Assembly: GCA_021798915.1 (NCBI GenBank)
Contig: JAJZBM010000002.1
Coordinates: 62,001 to 126,000 of the forward strand
Source: Pseudomonadota bacterium
GTDB taxonomy: Bacteria > Pseudomonadota > Alphaproteobacteria > Acetobacterales > Acetobacteraceae
Direction: 5' to 3'
Length of the DNA: 64,000 nt
Shown in pieces: positions 17,840 through 29,356 of this stretch; positions within the stretch are counted from its first letter, which is position 1, and each line of letters begins with the position of its first letter. A program made the position numbers and the translations under genes. The notes under the pieces were generated by a model. It did no database searches. It saw only the letters and a list, made by a program, of their open reading frames with translations, and had not been told where the DNA came from.

Positions 17840-19396
17840 GTGACCGCGCGTGCGGAGACCGATGCCGTCCCGGGCGTTCCCCATCGCGGCATCATCACCG
17901 TCTGCGCGATGGTGGCAACGCTCATGCAGGCGCTGGATGCGACCATCGCCAATGTCGCGCTTCCCTACATGCAGGGCAGTCTCTCCGCGACCTCGGATGA
18001 GATCACCTGGGTTCTGACCAGCTACATCACCGCCGCCGCGATCATGACGGCGCCGGTCGGCTGGCTGGCGATGCGGTTCGGGCGCAAGAATCTTTTCATC
18101 CTCTGCCTTGCCGGCTTCACCGCCGCCTCGATGTTGTGCGGGATCGCGCAGACCTTGCCGCAGATGGTCGGGTTCCGCCTGCTCCAGGGCATGTTCGGCG
18201 CCGCCCTGGTGCCGCTCTCGCAAGCCACCATGCTCGATATCTATCCCGTCGAGCGCCGCGGTTCGGCGATGGCGATCTGGGGCATCGGCGTCATGATCGG
18301 CCCCATCCTCGGCCCGACGCTCGGCGGCTATCTCACCGAACTCTATAACTGGCGCTGGGTTTTCTACGTCAACCTGCCCTTTGGCCTGCTCGCCATTCTC
18401 GGCATGGTCATTTTCATGCCGCGCGCGCCGACCCAAGAGGGCATGCGTTTCGACTGGACCGGCTTCGCGGTTCTCGCGCTCGGCCTCGGCGCGTTGCAGA
18501 TGATGCTCGATCGGGGACAGGATCAGGACTGGTTCTCCTCGCGCGAGATCATCACCGAGGCGGTGCTGGCTGGTCTCGGGATCTATCTTTTCCTCACCCA
18601 TCTCCTCACCGCCGAGCGCCCGTTCATCCGCCCGGTGATTTTCCGCGATCGCAATCTCTCCGCATCCCTTCTGATGATGTTCGCGATCGGGCAGATCCTG
18701 GTCGCGAGTTCGGCACTGATGGCGCCCTATCTGCAAAGTCTCGGCAATTACCCGGTGGCGACCGCCGGTCTGGTCATGGCGCCACGCGGCATCGGCACCA
18801 TGCTCGCGATGATGATCTCGGGGCGTCTCGCCAGCCGGATCGATCCGCGCAAGCTGATGTTCGTCGGTGTCATGCTGCTGATCGGATCGAGCTACAGCAT
18901 GACCGGCTGGACGCCGGATATCGCCATCTCGGTGCAGGTGATCACCATCATCGTCCAGGGCATGGGGCTCGGCTTCGTCTTCACGCCGCTGCAAGTGATC
19001 GCCTTCGCGACCCTGCCGATGGCGATGCGCACCGATGCCGCCGCCATGCTCAGCCTGTTCCGCAATGTCGGCAGCGCGATCGGCGTCTCGCTCACCTCGG
19101 CGCTGCTCGCGCGCAATATCCAGGTCGCGCATGCCGGGCTTGCGGCGCGGATCACGCCCTTCAACCGCGCGCTGCAATCGAACCCATCGCTCTTTCATCG
19201 TCTCGACCCGCTGACGCGCCATGGCGCCGTCCTGCTCGATCACATGATCAACCAGCAGGCCGAAATCATTTCTTATATCGATGATTTCGTGTTCATGACC
19301 CTGACGACTTTGCCGGCGCTGCTGCTGCTCTTCGTCATGCGCCGCCCGAGCCACATGGCGGCGCCCGCCGATGACCACCCAGCGGTGCTGGACTGA
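17840..19396 (+). CDS. emrB: DHA2 family multidrug efflux MFS transporter
   Basis: A 518-residue, 14-helix major facilitator antiporter. The motif LDATIANVALPYMQGSLS (D-T-x-V-N-V-A-L-P type, here with I and A) in helix 1 and the loop GWLAMRFGRKNLFI are diagnostic for EmrB/QacA proteins. It starts with GTG 3 bases after emrA. Together with the adaptor it should export hydrophobic compounds. An outer-membrane TolC partner is not in the window. Confidence 0.93.
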   Translation: MTARAETDAVPGVPHRGIITVCAMVATLMQALDATIANVALPYMQGSLSATSDEITWVLTSYITAAAIMTAPVGWLAMRFGRKNLFILCLAGFTAASMLCGIAQTLPQMVGFRLLQGMFGAALVPLSQATMLDIYPVERRGSAMAIWGIGVMIGPILGPTLGGYLTELYNWRWVFYVNLPFGLLAILGMVIFMPRAPTQEGMRFDWTGFAVLALGLGALQMMLDRGQDQDWFSSREIITEAVLAGLGIYLFLTHLLTAERPFIRPVIFRDRNLSASLLMMFAIGQILVASSALMAPYLQSLGNYPVATAGLVMAPRGIGTMLAMMISGRLASRIDPRKLMFVGVMLLIGSSYSMTGWTPDIAISVQVITIIVQGMGLGFVFTPLQVIAFATLPMAMRTDAAAMLSLFRNVGSAIGVSLTSALLARNIQVAHAGLAARITPFNRALQSNPSLFHRLDPLTRHGAVLLDHMINQQAEIISYIDDFVFMTLTTLPALLLLFVMRRPSHMAAPADDHPAVLD

Positions 19397-19460
19397 TCAC
19401 CCGCGGGCGCCGGGACGGGCGCCGGGCCGGATCGGGGATGGCGCTTCCGCCCTGTTTGCG

Positions 19461-22043
<2,583 letters not shown>

Positions 22044-22117
22044 GTCTTTGTCCCTCGTGACGTAGGCGACGCCCCGCTGGCCCCGGTCGTGGCGGCCGGC
22101 GGGGTGTTGGTAAAATT

Positions 22118-22147
22118 CATCTGGGCGATCGGAGGGATGGTCTCAAG
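22118..22147 (-). promoter_or_regulatory. Possible heat-shock (sigma-32) promoter of clpB
   Basis: On the minus strand CTTGAGA (22147-22141) and CCCAGATG (22125-22118) are separated by 15 bases, close to the RpoH pattern CTTGAAA / CCCCATNT. The site lies about 75 bp upstream of the clpB start, a sensible distance. It overlaps the 3' end of the COQ9 gene. The match is by eye only. Confidence 0.4.
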
Positions 22148-22769
22148 AGGGGGAGGGGAGGCGCCCCGCGCATGGCATCGCGCGCTGGAGGCGGGCCCGC
22201 GCTTGGCCGATGGTTTTCAGCCCGGCGAGGCGCCGGTCGAGAAAAGCCAGCGTCGCCGCATCATCGGCGCTGGGATCGGTGAGCCAGTAAAGCAGCGTCG
22301 CGCCATAAAGGCCGGCGAGCGTCGCGCGTTTGGTATACCAGGAAAAATCGGTGGCCTGATCGCCGGCCGCATACCAGATCGCGTCCACCGTCGCGGCGAG
22401 GAGACGGGCGGCGAGAGGGGCATGCCGGCGTCTCGCGAGGCGGCCAAGGGCCCGCCGCACCGCCTCCTTATGCGGCCGCATGACGGCGAGCCGCGCCACG
22501 ATCAGCGCCCGCACCCGCCCGGTCAGGCCGCGCCCGGTGAGATCGGCGCACGCGATCATGCGGCGGTCGGCGCTGGCGGTGAAGGCCGCGATCATGTCGG
22601 GCGCGCCGCCGGGGAAAAGCCGCGCCGCCTCGGCCTCCGCCTGGCCATGGCGGCGAAGCACGGAAGCGAGCGCGGCGAGCGACCAGCCGGGGAAGTCCGG
22701 CTCGGCGAGCAGGCACGCGAGCGCCGCGTCACGTGCCTCGGTCAAGGAGTCGTCGGGAGTGTCGGTCAT
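22143..22769 (-). CDS. COQ9 family protein (ubiquinone biosynthesis)
   Basis: A 208-residue all-helical protein. The helix-turn-helix-like first part ([16 protein letters not shown], then [15 protein letters not shown]) and the C-terminal [32 protein letters not shown] block are characteristic of COQ9, a lipid-binding TetR-like fold protein that helps present ubiquinone precursors. The family model is also known as 'rpsU-divergently transcribed protein', and rpsU is indeed divergent here. The ATG overlaps the def stop by 4 bases. Confidence 0.9.
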   Translation of the reverse strand: MTDTPDDSLTEARDAALACLLAEPDFPGWSLAALASVLRRHGQAEAEAARLFPGGAPDMIAAFTASADRRMIACADLTGRGLTGRVRALIVARLAVMRPHKEAVRRALGRLARRRHAPLAARLLAATVDAIWYAAGDQATDFSWYTKRATLAGLYGATLLYWLTDPSADDAATLAFLDRRLAGLKTIGQARARLQRAMPCAGRLPSPS

Positions 22770-23332
22770 GCCGTCGCCTCCGCCGCCCGGGTCAATTCCT
22801 GCTGGGCCAATTCCTGCCGGGCCAATTCCTGATCGAAGCCGAACAGGCGAAAATCGGTCATGCGCATGGGGTAGAGAATGCCGTCGAGATGATCGGTCTC
22901 GTGCTGCACGACGCCGGCATGGAACCCGGCGGCGATGCGCTCGACCGGCGCCCCCTCGGCATCGAGGCCGCGATAGCGGATCCGCCACGGCCGCGACACG
23001 GCACCGCGGAGGCCTGGGATGGAAAGACACCCCTCCCAGCGGAGCCGGATATCATCGCCGAGCGGTTCGATCTCGGGGTTGATGAGGACACTCGGGGCGA
23101 GCGGCGTATCCTCCGCGTCGTCCCCGCCACGCGCTTCGGGGGCGCGATAGACGAAGAGCCGGAGCGGCACATGGACCTGGGGGGCCGCGAGCCCGACCCC
23201 GGGCGCGTCCATCATCGTCTCCATCATGTCGGCGATCAGCCGGCGGATTTCCGGTGCCGTCGGGTCGGGAACCGGGGCGGCTTTCTGGAGCAGCACGGGG
23301 TGGCCCATGCGCGCGATCTTCAAAATGGCCAT
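22766..23332 (-). CDS. def: Peptide deformylase
   Basis: A 188-residue metallohydrolase that removes the N-formyl group from new proteins. The three family motifs are present: [16 protein letters not shown] and QHETDHLDG (HExxH with the metal-binding histidines). The ATG at 23332 is taken because it opens [14 protein letters not shown], the usual start; a GTG three codons upstream is possible. The C-terminus carries an unusual repeated RQEL/QQEL tail encoded by three 15-bp repeats. No fmt gene is adjacent. Confidence 0.93.
   Translation of the reverse strand: MAILKIARMGHPVLLQKAAPVPDPTAPEIRRLIADMMETMMDAPGVGLAAPQVHVPLRLFVYRAPEARGGDDAEDTPLAPSVLINPEIEPLGDDIRLRWEGCLSIPGLRGAVSRPWRIRYRGLDAEGAPVERIAAGFHAGVVQHETDHLDGILYPMRMTDFRLFGFDQELARQELAQQELTRAAEATA
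22789..22833 (-). repeat. Three 15-bp tandem repeats inside def
   Basis: gggtcaattcctgct, gggccaattcctgcc and gggccaattcctgat lie end to end at 22789-22803, 22804-22818 and 22819-22833. Being in frame they add a repeated Gln-Glu-Leu pentapeptide ([15 protein letters not shown]) to the C-terminus of peptide deformylase, beyond the catalytic domain. Confidence 0.85.
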
Positions 23333-23360
23333 TTCTCTCACATAGGCGCTGGAAAAAGCT

Positions 23361-23388
23361 TTGGCGAGAGGCCGGCGCGTGCTATAGC
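23361..23388 (+). promoter_or_regulatory. Likely promoter of rpsU
   Basis: TTGGCG (23361-23366), a 16-base spacer and TATAGC (23383-23388) lie about 95 bases upstream of the rpsU start, leaving a GC-rich leader with a 12-bp perfect palindrome (cggaagcttccg). The position between the divergent def and rpsU genes supports it. Confidence 0.45.
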
Positions 23389-23482
23389 GCCTCGCCCGGA
23401 CGGAAGCTTCCGCCCTCGGGCATCTTGTGTTCGCGGCCGGGATGGGCTTGGCCGCGTCTCAGCGAGAGGAGAAAGCCGCCAA

Positions 23483-23686
23483 GTGCAAGTCGTTGTTCGT
23501 GACAATAATGTCGATCAGGCGCTCAAAGCGCTCAAGAAAAAGCTGCAGCGCGAAGGCGTGTTTCGCGAGATGAAGCTGCGGCGCCATTACGAGAAACCCT
23601 CCGAACGCCGCGCCCGCGAAGCCGCCGAGGCGGTGCGCCGCGCCCGCAAGATGGAGCGCAAGCGGCTGGAGCGCGAAGGATTCTGA
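23483..23686 (+). CDS. rpsU: 30S ribosomal protein bS21
   Basis: A 67-residue strongly basic protein, [20 protein letters not shown]..., with the family's signature N-terminal [14 protein letters not shown] and the [13 protein letters not shown] core. It joins the small subunit near the anti-Shine-Dalgarno end of 16S rRNA. The start is a GTG at 23483, about 10 bases after GAGAGGAG. It is divergent from def-COQ9, a conserved alphaproteobacterial arrangement. Confidence 0.96.
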   Translation: MQVVVRDNNVDQALKALKKKLQREGVFREMKLRRHYEKPSERRAREAAEAVRRARKMERKRLEREGF

Positions 23687-23735
23687 TGCCCGCACGAGCG
23701 AGCGGGGGGCATCCCGCCGGGACGTGGCGGGCGCC

Positions 23736-24212
23736 ATGACCCAGGATCTGCCAACCCCGGTCGCTTCGCGCTATTTCGAAGATTATCCGCTCGGCTCGCT
23801 ATCTGAATACGGCCCGGTCACCGTCACCGAGGCCGAGATCATCGCTTTCGCCCGCCAATTCGACCCGCAATCGATCCATACCGACCCGCAAGCCGCCGCG
23901 TCCGGCCCATTCGGCGGGCTGATCGCCAGCGGCTGGCACACTGCCGGGCTGATGATGCGGCTGCTCGCGACGCATTTTCTCTCGCCTGTCGCCAGCATCG
24001 CCTCGCCCGGCATCGATGAGCTACGCTGGCGGGCGCCGGTCCGGCCGGGGGATGCCTTGCGGGTGCGGGTGCGGGTGACGGAAGCCACGCTGTCACGCTC
24101 GAAACCCGATCGCGGCATGATCCGGAGCGCGATCGAGATCGTCAACCAGCACGAAACCGTGGTGATGTCGCTCTCGGCGATGAATTTGATGCGCTGCCGA
24201 CCGGCGTCCTGA
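23736..24212 (+). CDS. MaoC-like (R)-specific hydratase
   Basis: A 158-residue hot-dog-fold protein. The catalytic region AFARQFDPQSIHTDP (Asp and His of the hydratase motif) and GLIASGWHTAGLMMRL are clear MaoC/PhaJ features. Members hydrate enoyl-CoA thioesters; the substrate is not known here. The ATG at 23736 is preferred over a GTG four codons earlier. It follows rpsU after about 50 bp. Confidence 0.86.
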   Translation: MTQDLPTPVASRYFEDYPLGSLSEYGPVTVTEAEIIAFARQFDPQSIHTDPQAAASGPFGGLIASGWHTAGLMMRLLATHFLSPVASIASPGIDELRWRAPVRPGDALRVRVRVTEATLSRSKPDRGMIRSAIEIVNQHETVVMSLSAMNLMRCRPAS

Positions 24213-24234
24213 GCCAAGGCCGGGTCGTGGTGGA

Positions 24235-24276
24235 CTGCTCTTCTCTGGCCGGGGGGCTGCTCTTCTCTGGCCGGGG
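24235..24276. repeat. 20-bp direct repeat
   Basis: ctgctcttctctggccgggg occurs exactly at 24235-24254 and again at 24257-24276, a 22-bp period, in the gap between the converging MaoC and PEP-CTERM genes. Its pyrimidine-rich character and exact identity suggest a recent duplication. Confidence 0.85.
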
Positions 24277-24282
24277 CCAGAT

Positions 24283-24304
24283 GCTGAACTCAGCTTAGTT
24301 CAGC
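24283..24304 (-). terminator. Hairpin at the 3' ends of two convergent genes
   Basis: gctgaact (24283-24290) and agttcagc (24297-24304) form a perfect 8-bp stem with a 6-base loop that overlaps the stop codon of the PEP-CTERM gene. There is no T-run, so it may mark the 3' end of either transcript without being a classical terminator. Confidence 0.35.
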
Positions 24305-25085
24305 GCCGGCGCAGCCGCGTCGCGCCAAGCCCGAACAGGGCGGTCCCGAACAGAACCAGCGAAGCCGGCTCTGGCACTGGCACCGGAGGATTGCCATTGA
24401 CGGTGGGTGGCACCACGCCGGGGGTGGAGATCGTGCCGCTCCCCGAAATACTGCCATTATTGATGATGGTTGCGCCCGCCGCCTGAATCCCGGTCTCGTT
24501 GAAGGTCAGCGTGATGCTCATCGTCTGATCGAGCGAGGAAACCCCATTATAGCTGAGAATATTTGCCCCCGAAGCAGGATTGGCGGCGACGAAATTGCCG
24601 ACCTCGTAAACCGTCACCGATTCGCTGCCTGAACTCGTGCTTCCGGTCTCGTTGAGAATCTCCGAATGGTATTGCTGACCGTTGATGGTGATCGAACCCG
24701 CGCCGGTGAAGGTGCCGAGGGCGGAGACGAGGGTAAAATTATCCAACGTGCCGAAACTGAAGCTGACGCTGCTGGGCAGGCTTGGATTGCCTGACCAGGC
24801 GGTGATCGCGGAATTCCCGTCCAAACCCATGGGGGTCAGGGAGCCGGTTCCCTGGGCCCAAGCAACGGGAGACGTGGAAAACCCGGTTCCTCCCGAAAAC
24901 GTCAACCCGCGCCCTTGGGCGATCAGCGAGAATAAATCTTCCCCGGCTTGAGAGGGGCTGACGGTGGGAAGGGATAGGACGGCGGACCCGGTGATCGTTC
25001 CGGCCAGCGCCGGCGTTGCAACCGCGAGGAGCGGGAAGGTCGCCAGCATCGCTATCCGGGCGAAAATCGAGGTCGTCATGCGCAT
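24300..25085 (-). CDS. PEP-CTERM sorting domain protein
   Basis: A 261-residue exported protein. A signal peptide (MRMTTSIFARIAMLATFPLLAV...ALA) is followed by a Gly/Ser/Thr-rich beta body and the C-terminal sorting signal VPVPEPASLVLFG...RLRRR: Pro-Glu-Pro, a membrane helix and a basic end. Such proteins are processed by an exosortase and usually surface-displayed in exopolysaccharide-making bacteria. No exosortase or polysaccharide gene is in the window. The body has no recognised domain. The AT-rich region upstream (25086-25282) probably contains its promoter. Confidence 0.9.
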   Translation of the reverse strand: MRMTTSIFARIAMLATFPLLAVATPALAGTITGSAVLSLPTVSPSQAGEDLFSLIAQGRGLTFSGGTGFSTSPVAWAQGTGSLTPMGLDGNSAITAWSGNPSLPSSVSFSFGTLDNFTLVSALGTFTGAGSITINGQQYHSEILNETGSTSSGSESVTVYEVGNFVAANPASGANILSYNGVSSLDQTMSITLTFNETGIQAAGATIINNGSISGSGTISTPGVVPPTVNGNPPVPVPEPASLVLFGTALFGLGATRLRRR

Positions 25086-25282
25086 ACCCCTTCACCGAAC
25101 CATCACCTGCCACCTCTGGGCGCACCAGCCGTGACGAGTAGCCTTGTCTATTATGTAGATTAATTTCGGCGCTAACGCAAGAACGAAGCGGCTACTCTAA
25201 AAACTTTCATAACCGATGGAATATATGAAAAGCCCGTGATTTGGCGCTAATTTCTGGGGACGTGACAATTTTATTAACTATT

Positions 25283-28200
25283 TTAATATTGAAGTTGGTA
25301 GCTCAAGCCAAGGCTGTTGGCGCCGTAGCCGCTGCCGGCGGTGGTGTCGAGCTTGACGCCGCGCCCGAGATTGATCTGCAACTCCGCCTGGGTGTCGTTG
25401 GTGCCGGTGGTGCCTTGCTTGGCGCCGAGATAGACGCCGGGGGCGATGTAGCGCCCGGCTTCGAGCGTCGGCACCGCTTGCGCCGCACCCGGCCCGCCGG
25501 CCGGCCCCGGCGTCTGATTGGTGGGCGTGCCGACGGTGAGGCGATCGAGGCCGAGGGAACTCCGGATACTGTCCATCGCGCCGCTCGGTCCCGCCGCGCC
25601 GGAAAGCTGGGCGACACCGGCGGCGATCTCGGCCAGTTGCAGGGCGCTGAGCTGGGACGCCGATTGCCCGAATAGGAGATGGGCGAGAATATCGTCCTGC
25701 GGCAGTTCCGGGGTACTCGCGAGGGTAATTTTCGGGGCCGAGGCGAAGCCGCCGACGGTCAGCGTCGCCGAGACATTGCCGTTCGAGCTGGTGGCGACGA
25801 GGTTGAGCGCCGGGTCGATCCGGTGCCCGCCCTCGAAGCCGATCGCACCCGAGGTGAAGTTGAGCGAGGTGCCGCCGAGAGTGACGGTGCCGCGGCGGAG
25901 CGTGAGCCCGCCCTTGATCGCCGGCGCGCTCGCTGCGCCGCTGACATCGAGGCGCCCGCCCAGTTCGGCATCGATGCCGCGGCCATGGATGAAGACCGCT
26001 TCCGGCGCGATGACGGCGAGCGCGAGGGTGATCTCCGGCCCGCTCGCCGCGTCCGGCGCGGGGGGCGGCGCGGCTGTGCCGGCGCGGCGGACGTTGAGCG
26101 CCGCGACCGAGGGGGGCAGCGAATCGGGGATGGTGATTTCGGCCCGCTTGATGGTCACCGAGCCGCCGAGCGTCATCGCCGCCAGCGCCGCGCCGGAGAT
26201 ATGAAGATCGCTGTCCAGCCGCTCGGTGAGCTGATCGGTGGTGATCGGGCTCGCGTTGCGGGCGGTGAGGGTGAGATCGAGCGGAATGGTCGGGGCCAGC
26301 ACGCCGATCGTGCCGGACGCGGTGATCGTCCCCTGCCCGGCCCGGGCCGTGAGGCTTGCGATGCGGAGCGTCTGGCCGCTGGCCTCCAGCCGGGCGGCGA
26401 TGGCGCGGAGATCGAGGCCTTGCGCGAAATCCCGCGCCTCGCCATCGGCGAGCGTCGCGCCGCCACTCAGCGAGGGCGCGGCGCGCGTCCCCGAAACACC
26501 GGCATCGAGGGTGAGCGCGCCGGTGACGCGCTGCCCGCCGGCGGTCAGAATGGGGTCGAGCAGGGCGAGATCGAGCCGCCCGCGCGCGGTGAGCGAGAAT
26601 GCCCCTTCTGGGTCCATCGGCACACCGCCGGCAACCGCGAGATGGACCCGCGGCCCGGCCGCGAGGCTGCTGTCGAGCCGAATTTTGCGGCCGTCGAGCG
26701 TCGCTGTCGCGTGGAGATCGGCCGGTGGCATCGCGCTCGCCGGCCCGCTCGCGGCATGAAGCCCGGTCGCGGTCAGCGTCACCTGGCCGGATGGCCGTGC
26801 CGGCACGCCGCTGAGATGGGCTGCGAGGCGCGCGACACCGGCGCTGTTGGCGAGGGCCGGCAGGAATGGGGCGGCGAGCGCCGGGGTCACGTTGTCGAGG
26901 CTCGCGGTCGCATCGAGGCGCGGGGTGAGCCGGCCAGCCAGCGTCGCGCGGGCGGCACCGAGGCCGAGCGCCAGGCGGTCGAGCGCGATGCCGTCGGCGA
27001 ATGTCAGATGCATCGGCGACAGCAAATGTAGCGACTCGCCATGCCAGGACGCCGCGAGCGCGGTCAGCGCGAGACGCTTGGCCTCGGCATCGAGGGTCGC
27101 GCTGGCGGAGGCGCTGGCCGGCGCGCCGGCGAGGGTTTCGAGATTGGCGTCGAGCTTGGCGGCGAGGGCTTGCGGCTTGCCGGTAACCGCAAGCGTCGCA
27201 TCGCCGGCGATCCCGCTGGCGATGATGCCGTTCAGGGCAAGCTGCGCCGAAAGCGTGGGTGCGGCCATCGGCGCGGTGACGCCGGCCGTAAGACGGGCAT
27301 GGGCAATGCTCGCCATGCCCGCGACCCCGGCGCGTTCCGCGGTGAGCGTGAGCGTCGCCCGATCCGGCAAGGCGGTCGCGCTGGCGGCGAGGCTGCCGGT
27401 GAGGTTTCGCCCGATCAGCGGCCCGGTCAGCGAATCGAGATCGCCAAGCCGGGCGAAGCGGAGCGCGACCTCTCCGTCCGGGAGGCTGGCCCCCGCCGCC
27501 AATGCGGCATGACCGGTGCCGGTGAGGCTCTTCCAGGCGAGATCGGTGAGCGCAAGGCGCGCCGCCCCATCGGCGTCGCGCGCGGCATCGAGCGTGAGCC
27601 GGAGCGGTGCGCGATCGAGGGTCGCGGTGAGTTGGAGATGGGCGCGGGGGGCGGTGGGAAGCGACTGGGCGCTGAGCGCGAGGCTGAAGGGGATCGCCGG
27701 CAGCGGGGCGGCGGCGAGACTCCCGCCGAGCAGGCTATCGAGGGTGAGATCGTCCAGCCCGCCGGCGGCGTGGCCATCGCCCGCGATCGCGCCGGCGAGG
27801 GCGGGGGTGATCGCCCGCAGATCGGCGAGCGCGAGATGCCAGTCGAGGGCGAGCCGCCCGCCGGTGACCCCCCCAGCGGCGGCGAGCGACAGCGCCTGGC
27901 CGTCGAGGGTGAGCGCGGCCGCCGGCACGGCGCTGAAATCATGCGCGAAGCGCGCCGCCGCCGCGAGATGGGTGCGCGCGCCGAGCAACGCCGGCACCGG
28001 CGCCATCCCGCGTTCGACCGCGATATCACCGGCGAGATCGGCGTCGGCGAGGCCGGTTGCGGGCAGGGTTGCGGTCAGTGCGAAATCGGCGTGACCCGCG
28101 AGATCGGCTTTGCCGATCGCGGCGAGCGGGGCGAGATCGGGAAGAGTGAGGGTCGCCTTTCCGCCCATCGTCCCCGCCGTCGTCAGTTGCGCGTCGAGAT

Positions 28201-29356
28201 GGAAAAGCGGGTGATCGAGGGACAGGGTCAGCGGCCGCGTCGGCGCGCCGAGCGTGAGCCTGGCGGCGAGCGCGAGCGGCGTTCCGGCCAGAAGCGCGGG
28301 CGCCGGGCCGGGGAGATCACCGGGGAGACGGATGGTTTCGGCGCGCGCGGTGAGTTGGGCGGTGCCGGCATCGCCCGCGAGATCGGCGGTGAGCGCGCCG
28401 ATCCGCGCGCCCGCCGCGGCGAGCGCGTCGATACGGAGATGGCCGGTGGCCCGCGGGGCTGAAAACGGCCCGTTTGCCGCCGCCGCGAGCGTGATCGCGT
28501 CCCAGGAAATTCCCGGCGCCGGCGCCATCGCCGGGGCGTTGGCGGTGAGGCGGAGATCGCCGGCGCGATGAGCGAGATCGACCCGGCCGTCGAGATGGGC
28601 CCGCAAGGGACCGGCGGCGAGATCGAGCCCGAGCACCGCCGCCGTCCGCGGGCCGGCGAGGCGCGCCGAGGCGGCGATGGCGCCGAGGCTGGGAAGCTTG
28701 CCGAGGGTCGCGAGAAGACCGCCGGCTGGCTCGTCGAGCTTGACCTCTGCCGTGACATCGTTGCCGCTGAGCGCGAGCGCCACCGTATAGCGCCCGGGAT
28801 GGTCATCGCGGGCGGTGATCCGCAATGTCGCCTCGGTGTCATCGAGGGCGCGAAACCGCGCCGCGCCGCTGATCGCGAGCGCCATCGCCGTGCCCGCGAC
28901 CGGGGGCGCGAGATCGAGTTCGGCGATGTCCAGCCGCGTGAGGGTCACGCGCCCCGGGAGCGCGAACGCTGATGCCGTGTGTTCGGCCGGCGGCGCGGTT
29001 TCCGGCGCCGGCGCGGGCAGGCGGGCGAGCGCGACCCGCTGCGCGGCAAGGCGCGAGATGCGGAGTTCGCGCCCGGTGAGCGCGGCGAGGTCGAGATCGA
29101 GCGCCATCCCCTCGATCCGCAGCCAGACGCCGTGCTGATCGCGGAGTTCGAGGGCACCGAACCGCAGCCGGTCGGGGAAACGCCCGGCGAGCCCGGTGAG
29201 CCGCACCGCGCCGCCGGTGAGCGCCGGGCTATAGCGCTCGACCGCATGGCGCCCCGCGCCGGTATTGAGGGCGAGGTCGGCGAGCCCCACCAGCAATAGA
29301 ACGCCCGCCAGCGTTGCCGCCACGCCGATCACCAGGCGCCGCATCAGGCCGCGCAT
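25283..29356 (-). CDS. tamB: Translocation and assembly module subunit TamB
   Basis: A 1357-residue inner-membrane-anchored, periplasm-spanning protein. One N-terminal membrane helix (LVIGVAATLAGVLLLVGLA) is followed by about 1000 residues of repeated beta-strand, Ala/Leu/Gly-rich sequence and the C-terminal DUF490 block, including PELPQDDILAHLLFGQSASQLSALQLAE and the final strand LGLSYQLQY. TamB works with TamA in outer-membrane protein insertion and lipid transport between membranes. Its ATG shares one base with the tamA stop (TGATG), after GGGAGG, so the pair is translationally coupled. Confidence 0.94.
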   Translation of the reverse strand: MRGLMRRLVIGVAATLAGVLLLVGLADLALNTGAGRHAVERYSPALTGGAVRLTGLAGRFPDRLRFGALELRDQHGVWLRIEGMALDLDLAALTGRELRISRLAAQRVALARLPAPAPETAPPAEHTASAFALPGRVTLTRLDIAELDLAPPVAGTAMALAISGAARFRALDDTEATLRITARDDHPGRYTVALALSGNDVTAEVKLDEPAGGLLATLGKLPSLGAIAASARLAGPRTAAVLGLDLAAGPLRAHLDGRVDLAHRAGDLRLTANAPAMAPAPGISWDAITLAAAANGPFSAPRATGHLRIDALAAAGARIGALTADLAGDAGTAQLTARAETIRLPGDLPGPAPALLAGTPLALAARLTLGAPTRPLTLSLDHPLFHLDAQLTTAGTMGGKATLTLPDLAPLAAIGKADLAGHADFALTATLPATGLADADLAGDIAVERGMAPVPALLGARTHLAAAARFAHDFSAVPAAALTLDGQALSLAAAGGVTGGRLALDWHLALADLRAITPALAGAIAGDGHAAGGLDDLTLDSLLGGSLAAAPLPAIPFSLALSAQSLPTAPRAHLQLTATLDRAPLRLTLDAARDADGAARLALTDLAWKSLTGTGHAALAAGASLPDGEVALRFARLGDLDSLTGPLIGRNLTGSLAASATALPDRATLTLTAERAGVAGMASIAHARLTAGVTAPMAAPTLSAQLALNGIIASGIAGDATLAVTGKPQALAAKLDANLETLAGAPASASASATLDAEAKRLALTALAASWHGESLHLLSPMHLTFADGIALDRLALGLGAARATLAGRLTPRLDATASLDNVTPALAAPFLPALANSAGVARLAAHLSGVPARPSGQVTLTATGLHAASGPASAMPPADLHATATLDGRKIRLDSSLAAGPRVHLAVAGGVPMDPEGAFSLTARGRLDLALLDPILTAGGQRVTGALTLDAGVSGTRAAPSLSGGATLADGEARDFAQGLDLRAIAARLEASGQTLRIASLTARAGQGTITASGTIGVLAPTIPLDLTLTARNASPITTDQLTERLDSDLHISGAALAAMTLGGSVTIKRAEITIPDSLPPSVAALNVRRAGTAAPPPAPDAASGPEITLALAVIAPEAVFIHGRGIDAELGGRLDVSGAASAPAIKGGLTLRRGTVTLGGTSLNFTSGAIGFEGGHRIDPALNLVATSSNGNVSATLTVGGFASAPKITLASTPELPQDDILAHLLFGQSASQLSALQLAEIAAGVAQLSGAAGPSGAMDSIRSSLGLDRLTVGTPTNQTPGPAGGPGAAQAVPTLEAGRYIAPGVYLGAKQGTTGTNDTQAELQINLGRGVKLDTTAGSGYGANSLGLSYQLQY

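Noticed and set aside
16280-19378. 1032-codon frame on the minus strand
   Set aside because: It lies exactly antisense to marR-emrA-emrB; its composition (His, Asp, Arg-rich, no domain) is that of a shadow frame in GC-rich DNA.
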